Below, in pieces: positions 25,132 to 32,889 of a stretch of DNA of 64,000 bases. Both the position numbers and the translations under genes were made by a program. The notes below the pieces were generated by a model. The model did not search any database and had not been told where the DNA came from. It was given only the letters and a program-made list of their open reading frames with translations. Origin of the DNA: JAQVIJ01 sp041287365 (GTDB lineage: Bacteria; Desulfobacterota; Dissulfuribacteria; Dissulfuribacterales; DYLC01); the NCBI GenBank assembly GCA_041287365.1, contig JBEULL010000004.1:1-64000 (forward strand). The letters run 5' to 3'. The stretch's first letter is position 1. Each line of letters starts with the position of its first letter.

Positions 25132-26454
25132 ATGTATCCATTCTGGGAAGTGCCTGTGTGGACATCCGGCATCTTCATCGCCCTCATCGCCACCTTTCAC
25201 ATTTTGCCTTGTCACTTGGCAACAGGTGCCTTTTGGTTCAATGTCTTTGTGGAACGCAAGGCATTGAATGAAAACAGGCCCGGGCTGCTGGACTTCATTC
25301 AGCGTTACACCCTGATGATTTTGGTCTTTTGCTTTGTGTATGGCTCACTTACAGGCGTGGGCATCTGGTTTGCCGCTACGGTGGCCAGTCCTCGATCCAT
25401 CTCGGCGTTGATACATAATTACGTATGGGGCTGGGCCACGGAGTGGGTCTTCTTCATTCTGGAGATCGTGGCCATCTATGTCTATTACTACACGTTGAAC
25501 AGAGTAAGCCCCAAGACTCACATGCGCATCGGCTGGATATATGCCTGGAGCGCATGGATCAGTATGGTGATCATCACGGGGATTCTGGCCTTTATGCTCT
25601 CTTCCGATTCCTGGATTCGCACTGGCGGTTTCTTTGACGGCTTCTTCAACTCCACATATTGGCCCCAGCTCTTTGCTCGAACCGCCTTGATGCTGGGAAT
25701 AGCAGGTCTCTATGCCATCATCTCTGCAAGTGGTATGCAGGATTCACGAGACAGAAACGAGGTGATTCGCTTGGCCTCTATTTGGGGCATGGCAGGCATG
25801 GTGTTCGGCGGCATCTTCAGCGCATGGTTTCTCTACAAAATGCCTGAAAGTGCCAAATCGCTCAGCCTGTCGGGCGGGCTGCCCTATCTCAAGAACATGC
25901 TCTATGCAGCGGTGGTGTGTTACGGTCTGGTGTTTTTATATATGCTTGTAGCGGGTTTTTTGAGGCCTCAGCTGGCCGGAAAGACCTTGGGCATTCTCAT
26001 GCTGGTGGTGCTGTTTCTGGGCATAGGAGCTGGTGAGGGCTTTAGAGAAGGTGTGAGACGGCCTTATATCATCAGCCAGTTTATGTACGGCAATCAGATT
26101 ATCTCTGCCGATGTGCCGGCCAAGGCCATAAAGTCCGAAAAGGAGCTGTTCAAGAATGGTTTTCTTGCCCATATTTATTTTGTACCAGACAGCTTACGCA
26201 CCATAACGCCTGAAAACGAAAAGGCGGCGGGTCATATCATCGCCAGACACCAGTGCGGAAACTGCCATACCTTCGATGCAGGCGGCAGAATGCGTGCATT
26301 GCCTGCCTTGTTTACCAAGTTGGGTATGACCTCCAAGGACGACATCGCAGCTTGGATGGATGCCATGGAGGGTTATGCCTACATGCCGCCGTTTTTGGGT
26401 TCAGAGGAAGAAAAACAGGCAGTTGCGGCCTTTTTGGCCTCAAAGATGCAGTAA
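25132..26454 (+). CDS. Cytochrome bd-like oxidase subunit I with C-terminal haem c
   Basis: CydA-like integral membrane subunit of 440 aa. Helix 1 has 'ATFHILPCHLATGAFWFN', with His residues placed like the haem ligand of CydA; later helices include 'GWATEWVFFILEIVAIYVYY' and 'GAGEGFREGVRRPYI', a relative of the ExGRxPW segment. The C-terminal about 60 residues carry one c-type haem site 'CGNCH' (about residue 376) with a later Met ('AYMPPFLG'), so it is also a cytochrome c. The classical quinol-binding loop is not obvious. RBS AGGAGG lies 7 nt upstream. The next gene encodes its partner. Confidence 0.8.
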   Translation: MYPFWEVPVWTSGIFIALIATFHILPCHLATGAFWFNVFVERKALNENRPGLLDFIQRYTLMILVFCFVYGSLTGVGIWFAATVASPRSISALIHNYVWGWATEWVFFILEIVAIYVYYYTLNRVSPKTHMRIGWIYAWSAWISMVIITGILAFMLSSDSWIRTGGFFDGFFNSTYWPQLFARTALMLGIAGLYAIISASGMQDSRDRNEVIRLASIWGMAGMVFGGIFSAWFLYKMPESAKSLSLSGGLPYLKNMLYAAVVCYGLVFLYMLVAGFLRPQLAGKTLGILMLVVLFLGIGAGEGFREGVRRPYIISQFMYGNQIISADVPAKAIKSEKELFKNGFLAHIYFVPDSLRTITPENEKAAGHIIARHQCGNCHTFDAGGRMRALPALFTKLGMTSKDDIAAWMDAMEGYAYMPPFLGSEEEKQAVAAFLASKMQ

Positions 26455-26472
26455 TGGTGAAAGGAGCGAGTT

Positions 26473-27678
26473 ATGGAATTAAGTAATTATTTGAATGCCA
26501 TGAGAGATGCAAGCGGCGTGCCTTTCTATCCGGTGGTCTTTCAATTCTTTTTGGTTTTGACCTTTGCGCTTCATATCATGTTTGTGAATTTTCTGCTGGG
26601 CGGCGTGGTGGTGTCCATCTGGGCTCGTATCAAGGCTACGCCCAATATGTTGCGTCTGAGCAAGGCCCTGGCCCGTGCCGCCACCATCAATGCCTCTTTG
26701 GCCATGGTTCTGGGAGTGGCGCCGTTGCTTTTTGTGCAGGTGATCTATGACCCATTCTGGTACACGGCCAACTCCATGTCCGCCTACTGGGCCATGGCCT
26801 TTCTGCTCATTTTAGCCACGGCCTTTACTGCCTCTTATGTATTTTATCTCTCAGGAAGCGAAAAGGCGCCTGGTGCATTGGGCTGGGCCGTGTTTGCGCT
26901 TCTGGCACTTTTGGCTGCTGGTGGGGTGATACACGCCCTGTCTGTAGAGCAGCTTCTGCCTCAGATGTGGAAGAGTTGGCTGATCTCAGGAAATGAAGTG
27001 AATGCATTCGGCAAGTCCCTTTATGCCTTTGAGTGGCATCGTTTCCTGCACTTCATGGCGCCCTCGCTCATTATGGCCGGCGTATATCTCATGCTCTATG
27101 CCTGGTTCTTTCAGGGACGCAAGGACTACAACAAGGGGTATCTGGAAGAAACGGCACAAATGGGGGCCGATCTGGCTTTATATGCAACGGGGGCCCAGAT
27201 TGTCATCGGCCTGTGGTGGCTGTTCTCGGTGCCAATGGAGTTTGCCTTTTATAAAAACCCGTTCTTTCTGGTGGGAGCGGGCATCGGCGCCGCATTCTTT
27301 CTGTTTTTGTTGACGGCTCGAGCAAATCCCATAAAAAATGCGCCCATTACCGCTCTAATCGCCTTTTTGACCATCTTTTTCATGTCTTATGCCCGAGAGG
27401 CCTTGCGTATGGTCTATACAGGCAAGGCAGGTTACAGCATTTTCGATTACAAGCTCTCTTTGGATTGGGGCAGCACGGTGTTGTTTCTGGGCACCTTTGT
27501 GATGGGTCTCATCATTATGGCTTACCCGATTCTGGTGGCGGTACAGGTGGCTAAAAATGGCAAGGAGTCCAATAATGAAGGCCTGGCCAGGTTGGCCACT
27601 GCCCTGCCGGTGGTATGGTTTTTGGTGGTGGCAGGCCTGGGCATTGTCATATCTCTTAAAAACGGCACTCTGTTTTAG
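26473..27678 (+). CDS. Second CydA-like membrane subunit of bd-type oxidase
   Basis: A 401-aa protein with about nine hydrophobic helices. N-terminal 'FFLVLTFALHIMFVNFLLGG' parallels helix 1 of its neighbour, with a His in the matching place. 'AAGGVIHALSVEQLLPQMW' and 'FEWHRFLHFMAPSLI' hold further possible haem ligands, and 'SYAREALRMVY' parallels the 'FREGVRRPY' segment. It looks like a diverged CydA paralogue rather than a CydB. Starts 18 nt after the first subunit, with AAGGAG upstream. Likely forms a heterodimeric oxygen reductase used for oxygen defence in an anaerobe. Confidence 0.75.
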   Translation: MELSNYLNAMRDASGVPFYPVVFQFFLVLTFALHIMFVNFLLGGVVVSIWARIKATPNMLRLSKALARAATINASLAMVLGVAPLLFVQVIYDPFWYTANSMSAYWAMAFLLILATAFTASYVFYLSGSEKAPGALGWAVFALLALLAAGGVIHALSVEQLLPQMWKSWLISGNEVNAFGKSLYAFEWHRFLHFMAPSLIMAGVYLMLYAWFFQGRKDYNKGYLEETAQMGADLALYATGAQIVIGLWWLFSVPMEFAFYKNPFFLVGAGIGAAFFLFLLTARANPIKNAPITALIAFLTIFFMSYAREALRMVYTGKAGYSIFDYKLSLDWGSTVLFLGTFVMGLIIMAYPILVAVQVAKNGKESNNEGLARLATALPVVWFLVVAGLGIVISLKNGTLF

Positions 27679-27722
27679 CTGAATTGTGGAATATAACCGC
27701 ATTGTTTTTAATGAGGCGAACC

Positions 27723-27881
27723 TTGATGGTTTCGTAAAAAGTCATTTTTAGGGATGGCTATGGCAAAAAGTGCCAAATGCAAGGCGCACAAAGTTCGAGG
27801 AATGAGGCGTAGTGAAATTGCGCCGTAGTGACGAGAGATGCAGCGCAACACAGCAGTTGGCGAGTTTTGCGAGGTCATCAA
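27723..27881 (+). repeat. Intergenic repeat, reference full-length copy (159 bp)
   Basis: Ends TTGATGGTTTCGTAAAAA and, inverted, TTGATGACCTCGCAAAAC are imperfect terminal inverted repeats. The inside has the shared blocks 'GGCTATGGCAAAAAGTGCC' and 'GCACAACACAGCAGTTGGCG'-like sequence. It aligns along its whole length with the reverse complement of 7710-7867 and partly with 31780-31952 and 40702-40813. It has no gene of its own, so it is MITE-like. Confidence 0.78.
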
Positions 27882-27917
27882 CCTTGTGTTCGCCCTTTGT
27901 TGTTGTATATTTCCATT

Positions 27918-28217
27918 ATGATTGATGTCGATTCATTTTTTTTGTCCTCTGTGAGTGACCATGAGATCAAAGAGGAGAAACTCAAGGCCAAGGAGCTGCG
28001 TAAGACCCGCTGGTGGCAAGAGAAGTGTGCCAAAGGGGTGTGTCATTATTGTGGAAGACACGTTGGCAAGGAGGATCTCACCATGGATCATGTGGTCCCT
28101 TTGATCAGGGGTGGAAAAAGCACCAAGAACAATCTGGTCCCTGCCTGCAAGGCGTGCAACAACAAAAAGAAGTACCTTCTGCCCATGGAGTGGCAGGAGT
28201 ATCTCAACGGCATCTGA
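27918..28217 (+). CDS. HNH endonuclease domain protein
   Basis: Small protein (99 aa) with an HNH fold: 'CHYCGRHV' and 'CKACNNKK' form the zinc-binding pairs and 'LTMDHVVPLIRGGKSTKNNLVPAC' (about 54-77) holds the HNH core (DH, N, N). It starts at ATG 27918; the longer in-frame reading from 27828 lies in the intergenic repeat. Such stand-alone HNH proteins are widespread; the role (repair, defence or RNA-linked) is unknown. It is 12 nt ahead of glmS on the same strand. Confidence 0.85.
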   Translation: MIDVDSFFLSSVSDHEIKEEKLKAKELRKTRWWQEKCAKGVCHYCGRHVGKEDLTMDHVVPLIRGGKSTKNNLVPACKACNNKKKYLLPMEWQEYLNGI

Positions 28218-28229
28218 CGGGTAGCACAT

Positions 28230-30086
28230 ATGTGTGGAATAGTTGGTTATATAGGCAAAAGACCGGTCACAGCCGTGTTGCTGGACGGCTTGAGTAAGCT
28301 GGAATACCGGGGTTATGACTCCGCTGGCATAGCCTGGCTTGCAACGGACGGCATTCAGCGGCGCAGGGCATCGGGCAAGCTGTCCAACCTTGTGGAACTG
28401 GTGGCTCGTGAGGGCGAAATCTCTTCTTTGGTAAATGGATTGAGTATGGGCATAGGCCATACCCGTTGGGCCACTCATGGCGAGCCCACGGAGCGAAATG
28501 CACACCCTCATGTGGACTGCACTGGCCGCATAGTGGTGGTACATAATGGTATCATCGAAAATTATCGTTCTTTGCGCCAGGAACTGGAGACCGAAGGCCA
28601 TGTATTCAAGTCTGAAACTGACACCGAAGTCATAGCCCATCTGGTGGAAAAATATCTGAAGGATGACCTTCGAGCAGCGGTTCAGGCTGCGGTGACTCGA
28701 TTGACTGGTTCTTATGCCATGGTGGTGCTCTGGCAAAACTGGCCGGGCAGGTTGGTGGCGGTGCGCAAGCAAAGCCCGCTGGTTTTGGGCATGGGAGACC
28801 AGGAGATATTTTTGGCCTCGGACATTCCAGCGCTTCTGCCATACACAAGACGAGTGGTGTTTTTAGAGAATGATGATCTGGCCGTGTTGTCTGCCGAAGG
28901 GGCCGAAATGTACTCCATTGTCGATGGTCAGCGTATAGAACAAAGGCCTATTCAGACTATCACCTGGGATATCTCCATGGCGGAGAAGGCCGGTTATCGG
29001 CATTTCATGCTCAAGGAGATATTCGAACAGCCCCAGGCCATTTTGAACACCCTGGCAGGCAGAATCGACCCTGAAACCGGCAAAGTCGTGCTTCCTGAGC
29101 TCACATTGCCCTTGAAAGAGCTGACATCCATTCAAAATATCCTGTTTTTGGCCTGCGGCACTTCATGGCATGCAGGCCTCACTGCCACCTACTGGTTCGA
29201 GGAGTGGCTCGGCATTCCTTGCCGTGTGGAGTTGGCTTCGGAGTTTCGCTACCGCTCCATGCCCGTCAATTCAAATACATTGGTGATTCCTATCTCTCAG
29301 TCGGGGGAAACAGCGGATACCCTGGCTGGCCTGAGAAAGGCCCGCGATGCCGGGGCTAACATGATCTCCATTTGTAATGTGTTGGGCAGCACCATCGCCC
29401 GTGAGTCAGGAAACGCTATCTACACCCATGCAGGCCCTGAGATCGGCGTGGCCTCCACCAAGGCATTCACCTCTCAGCTCACAGTGCTCTATCTCATAGG
29501 GCTTTATCTGGCTCAAGAGAGAAACGCCATGACAGTCGATGCAATCGCTCGCAAGATAAATGCAATACTGGAGGTCCCCAACCTCGTGGAATCCTGGCTG
29601 AAACCATGGCAGGAGATCGCCGGCATCATTGCCGAGGACATGGCACAGCACAGGGATGTCCTGTATCTGGGCAGACACATGAATTTTCCCATAGCGCTGG
29701 AAGGCGCATTGAAACTCAAGGAGATCTCTTACATTCATGCCGAAGGATATGCGGCCGGCGAGATGAAACACGGCCCCATAGCCCTTATAGACAAGGACAT
29801 GCCCGTAGTGGCCATAATCCCGCGGGATCACGTAATGGAAAAAATGATCAGCAATGTCCAGGAGGTGAAAAGCCGTCGAGGCCGTATGGTGATACTTGGA
29901 GAAGGTGACGACGAACTTCGGGCAATGGCCCAACATTTCATCGAGATTCCAAAGGGGAAAGACTTGAGCATAAATCCCTTTGTCTGTGTGGTCCCCCTTC
30001 AGCTTTTGGCCTATGAAACGGCTGTTTTTAAGGGCTGTGATGTGGATCAGCCTAGAAATCTGGCTAAAAGTGTGACAGTGGAGTGA
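28230..30086 (+). CDS. glmS: Glutamine--fructose-6-phosphate aminotransferase (isomerizing)
   Basis: First step of UDP-GlcNAc synthesis. At 618 aa it has the N-terminal glutaminase ('MCGIVGYIG', nucleophile Cys2; 'TRWATHG') and two SIS isomerase domains ('ACGTSWHAG', 'SQSGETADTL', 'LYLGRHMNFPIALEGALKLKEISYIHAE' in part), ending with the typical 'DVDQPRNLAKSVTVE'. No glmS ribozyme would be expected outside Firmicutes, and the 12-nt gap after the HNH gene has no room for one. lolA follows by 4 nt. Confidence 0.98.
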   Translation: MCGIVGYIGKRPVTAVLLDGLSKLEYRGYDSAGIAWLATDGIQRRRASGKLSNLVELVAREGEISSLVNGLSMGIGHTRWATHGEPTERNAHPHVDCTGRIVVVHNGIIENYRSLRQELETEGHVFKSETDTEVIAHLVEKYLKDDLRAAVQAAVTRLTGSYAMVVLWQNWPGRLVAVRKQSPLVLGMGDQEIFLASDIPALLPYTRRVVFLENDDLAVLSAEGAEMYSIVDGQRIEQRPIQTITWDISMAEKAGYRHFMLKEIFEQPQAILNTLAGRIDPETGKVVLPELTLPLKELTSIQNILFLACGTSWHAGLTATYWFEEWLGIPCRVELASEFRYRSMPVNSNTLVIPISQSGETADTLAGLRKARDAGANMISICNVLGSTIARESGNAIYTHAGPEIGVASTKAFTSQLTVLYLIGLYLAQERNAMTVDAIARKINAILEVPNLVESWLKPWQEIAGIIAEDMAQHRDVLYLGRHMNFPIALEGALKLKEISYIHAEGYAAGEMKHGPIALIDKDMPVVAIIPRDHVMEKMISNVQEVKSRRGRMVILGEGDDELRAMAQHFIEIPKGKDLSINPFVCVVPLQLLAYETAVFKGCDVDQPRNLAKSVTVE

Positions 30087-30090
30087 GCAT

Positions 30091-30840
30091 ATGAATGTGG
30101 TCGCAAAACTTTTGTCGGCTGTTTTGATTATGGCAATGTCGGCTGTTGCGCTTTATGCACAGGAGGAAGCGGATGTGGATACCTTGCAATCCGCTTCAGC
30201 TTCGCGCCCTGTGAATGCAGTTCAGGCGGCGGCTGCCCTGGGGCCTCGTGAATTGGCTCAGCTCATGCAACTGGCCCATAGAAACATGCAAGACATGGCC
30301 GCCTATTTCTATCAGGAGACCCTCACCCCCGGCAATCCGAACCCTGTGCGGGCGGAAGGCCATGTCTATATGAAACGGCCTGATTTCATGCGCTGGGATT
30401 ATGTAAAGCCTGAGCCTCAGGTGGTGGTTGTCAACGAAAAGGCGGTTTATGTCTATGAAAAGGAGGTCAATCAGGTGATGGTGATGAATCGCGAGCAGTT
30501 TCTGTCAGCGGAGATCACCAGGGCCTTTTTTGGAGGAGACGGTGAATTGACCCGCTATTTTTATATCGATACTCCGGGCCGCGGCATGGCTAACGTCCCC
30601 TGGACATTGAAGCTGGTTCCCGTGCCAGATAAGACCGCTCAGGCTGAAGGTATGAGCCGCATCAAGGCCCTTTGGCTGACCCTTAATGAAAATACACACC
30701 TTATTTCTTCAATTCGCATAGAAGATCAGGCCGGAACCAGAATAAACATCTCATTTCAGGACATGCGATTGAACGGTAAGCTGCCCGATGACCTGTTCCG
30801 GTTCGATATACCCCCTGGAGCCGAGGTCTTCAGGCAGTGA
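30091..30840 (+). CDS. lolA: Outer-membrane lipoprotein carrier protein LolA
   Basis: Periplasmic chaperone that ferries lipoproteins from the inner-membrane Lol complex to the outer membrane. The 249 aa have a signal peptide ('LLSAVLIMAMSAVALYA', cleavage about residue 24), a 40-residue spacer, then the LolA fold: 'GHVYMKRPDFMRWDYVKPEPQ' (about 91-111), 'VNEKAVYVYEKEVNQVM' and 'FRFDIPPGAEV' at the end. Starts 4 nt after glmS. It serves the several predicted lipoproteins in this window. Confidence 0.88.
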   Translation: MNVVAKLLSAVLIMAMSAVALYAQEEADVDTLQSASASRPVNAVQAAAALGPRELAQLMQLAHRNMQDMAAYFYQETLTPGNPNPVRAEGHVYMKRPDFMRWDYVKPEPQVVVVNEKAVYVYEKEVNQVMVMNREQFLSAEITRAFFGGDGELTRYFYIDTPGRGMANVPWTLKLVPVPDKTAQAEGMSRIKALWLTLNENTHLISSIRIEDQAGTRINISFQDMRLNGKLPDDLFRFDIPPGAEVFRQ

Positions 30841-30868
30841 TTTTTGACCATTTCACCGGAGCGTTTTT

Positions 30869-31783
30869 ATGCAGACAGATTTGAAACAGGCGATCAGGCG
30901 GCTCGCCAGGGAAAAGAACGCCATCATACTGGCCCATAACTACCAGCTTCCTGATGTGCAGGATGTAGCCGATCTGACCGGCGATTCCCTGGCCTTGAGC
31001 ATACAGGCTGCAAAGACCGATGCAGACATCATCGTCTTTTGCGGAGTGCACTTCATGGCGGAGACCGCTGCCATTCTGTGTCCGAACAAAAAGGTCTTGC
31101 TGCCGGTTTTACACGCAGGCTGTGCCATGGCTGACATGGTGACCGCAGAGGACTTGAAGGAGTTTAAGTCCATTCATTCCGGCGTACCGGTGGTGACATA
31201 TGTAAATTCCAGCGCCGAGGTCAAGGCCGAGAGCTACATCTGCTGTACCTCTGCCAATGCAGTGCAGGTGGTGAAGTCCTTGCGTTGCCCTGAGGTGATC
31301 ATGACTCCTGATAAAAACTTGGCCATGTGGACTCAGCGTCATACCAATCAGAAGATACATATCTGGAAGGGCTTCTGTCCTATACACGATGCATTGAGGC
31401 CTGAGGAATTGCAAAGATTGAAGTCTGTGCATTCAACTGCATTGATTATAGCACATCCTGAGTGTCCACCTGACATTCTGGACATGGCGGATGTGGTCAA
31501 AAGCACCAGCGGCATGTTGGAGTTTCCGGAAAAATCCGATGCCGATGAATTCATCATCGCCACGGAGATAGGGCTGTTATATCCTTTGCAAAGGCGTTAT
31601 CCGCACAAGCGTTTTTATGCGGCATCCTCCAAGATGGTCTGCGAAGAAATGAAAAAAACAGGCTTAAAAGAGGTGTTCGATGCATTGAGAGATGAAAAGC
31701 ATGTAGTTATGGTGCCGGAAGAGACACGCTTGCGAGCCTTGAGCGCAGTAGAGCGGATGCTTGATGTGCCGAGGGACAATTGA
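30869..31783 (+). CDS. nadA: Quinolinate synthase
   Basis: 4Fe-4S enzyme that condenses iminoaspartate and dihydroxyacetone phosphate to quinolinate for NAD. 'ILAHNYQLPDVQDVADLTGDSLALS' is spread over residues 21-45, and cluster Cys candidates are in 'VFCGVHFMAET', 'YICCTSANA' and 'HPECPPDI'. The 304 aa fit the short NadA form. The stop TGA at 31781-31783 is shared with the end of the repeat that follows, so the repeat boundary coincides with the stop codon. Confidence 0.96.
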   Translation: MQTDLKQAIRRLAREKNAIILAHNYQLPDVQDVADLTGDSLALSIQAAKTDADIIVFCGVHFMAETAAILCPNKKVLLPVLHAGCAMADMVTAEDLKEFKSIHSGVPVVTYVNSSAEVKAESYICCTSANAVQVVKSLRCPEVIMTPDKNLAMWTQRHTNQKIHIWKGFCPIHDALRPEELQRLKSVHSTALIIAHPECPPDILDMADVVKSTSGMLEFPEKSDADEFIIATEIGLLYPLQRRYPHKRFYAASSKMVCEEMKKTGLKEVFDALRDEKHVVMVPEETRLRALSAVERMLDVPRDN

Positions 31784-31952
31784 TGGCGTCGTAATGACTC
31801 ACAACTGTGATTATAAATGTTTAATGTTGAATTTTTAATTGTGTTAAATTAACCTTGCTTCAACATTCAGAATTTAAAATTGATTTGAGTGCCTTGCATT
31901 TGGCGCTTTTTGCCGTAGCCATTCTCTACAATGACTTTTTACAAGATCATCA
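31780..31952 (-). repeat. Intergenic repeat, diverged copy (173 bp)
   Basis: Same family as 27723-27881, inverse orientation. The outer parts (TTGATGGCGTCGTAA... and ...CTTTTTACAAGATCATCA) and the block 'TGCATTTGGCGCTTTTTGCC' are kept. The centre is replaced by an A+T-rich stretch that is shared with 40702-40813 (TTCAACATTCAGAATTTAAA on this copy). Its left end supplies the nadA stop, and its right end lies about 30 bp before the motB start. Confidence 0.7.
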
Positions 31953-31984
31953 CAATTGATTAGATGCTTAAAAACAGAAGGGAA

Positions 31985-32686
31985 ATGAAAGAGGACACCT
32001 CGGGACGTTGGCGCTGGCTCATCACCTATGCAGACATGGTCTCGTTGCTTCTGGGCTTTTTTGTGCTGCTTTACGGGTTTTCCAGTATGGACCAGGCCAA
32101 ATTCAAGGCCGTTTCAGAGTCTTTGAAGGATGCCTTCGGTCTTTCAAGGGGAGTGATCGTGTCTGATACGGACAAAGACAGCCTGCCCCAGGCCATGCCT
32201 GCCAATGTAAGTGAGCTTATAGCTGCATTCAAGACGGCCGTTGAGCCGATTGTCTCTAAAAATGGACTGGAAGTTGAGGAAGGTTCGGACAGGGTAACGA
32301 TTCGTATTCGAGACGATATATTGTTTGAAGACCGTAGCATAAGGCTTAAAAATGAGGCGCGGCCCGTTCTTGCCGATATTCGAAGTGTGCTGGAAAGGCT
32401 TCCTGGACAGGTCGTGACCTCCGGCTATACGGACAGCTCCTTTGTCCCTGATGCACAGTGGCCGTCGGATTGGGTTCTGTCCGCAGCCAGGGCGGCCGTG
32501 GTCTTAGATTTTTTGCTGGATAAGAGCAGTATTCCACATTCAAAGGCCTATGCCGTTGGATACGGGTCCAGCCGTCCGAAATTTTTGAGTGATACTCCGG
32601 AGCACATAGCAAAAAACCGCAGAGTTGAGATATCCTTTATCCCTTCACAGACAGAAGGGTTGCGAGTGATACCTCTGGCCAAATAG
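31985..32686 (+). CDS. motB: Flagellar motor stator protein MotB-like
   Basis: Ion-channel and peptidoglycan-anchor subunit of the flagellar stator. The N-terminal 'RWRWLITYADMVSLLLGFFVLLYGFSSMD' region (from about residue 8) has the plug/TM pattern with the channel Asp in 'ITYADM'. The C-terminal OmpA-like domain has 'SGYTDSSF' and 'NRRVEISFIP', for binding wall diaminopimelate. ATG 31985 (GAAGGGA upstream) is preferred over ATG 31964, which lies nearly inside the repeat. Its usual partner MotA lies 24 kb away at 56468. Confidence 0.85.
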   Translation: MKEDTSGRWRWLITYADMVSLLLGFFVLLYGFSSMDQAKFKAVSESLKDAFGLSRGVIVSDTDKDSLPQAMPANVSELIAAFKTAVEPIVSKNGLEVEEGSDRVTIRIRDDILFEDRSIRLKNEARPVLADIRSVLERLPGQVVTSGYTDSSFVPDAQWPSDWVLSAARAAVVLDFLLDKSSIPHSKAYAVGYGSSRPKFLSDTPEHIAKNRRVEISFIPSQTEGLRVIPLAK

Positions 32687-32766
32687 CCGTATTAATACCT
32701 GACAATTCACGTGCTACTATTCCAGGACATTTTATTTGTCCGCAACACACTGCTGACATCTTTTAA

Positions 32767-32795
32767 TTGACATCAGGCATTGCTATCTGTATTAT
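32767..32795 (+). promoter_or_regulatory. Sigma70-type promoter upstream of ffh cluster
   Basis: Perfect TTGACA (32767-32772), a 17-nt spacer, and TATTAT (32790-32795), 95 bp before the ffh ATG. This is the best -35/-10 pair seen in the window and would drive the ffh-rpsP-rplS translation cluster. Confidence 0.6.
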
Positions 32796-32889
32796 TTAGA
32801 GCTTATTTTAGGCTATCTGTCTTTGGTGGATAGGTGTATCTAATAATTTTATAAGGCTGGCCGAACAGGTTTCGAAAAAGTTTAACGAT

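Noticed and set aside
27828..27917. N-terminal extension of the HNH protein
   Set aside because: It mainly translates the repeat at 27723; ATG 27918 gives a normal small HNH protein.
28230..28260. glmS ribozyme
   Set aside because: Only 12 bp separate the HNH stop from glmS, so there is no room for a ribozyme leader.
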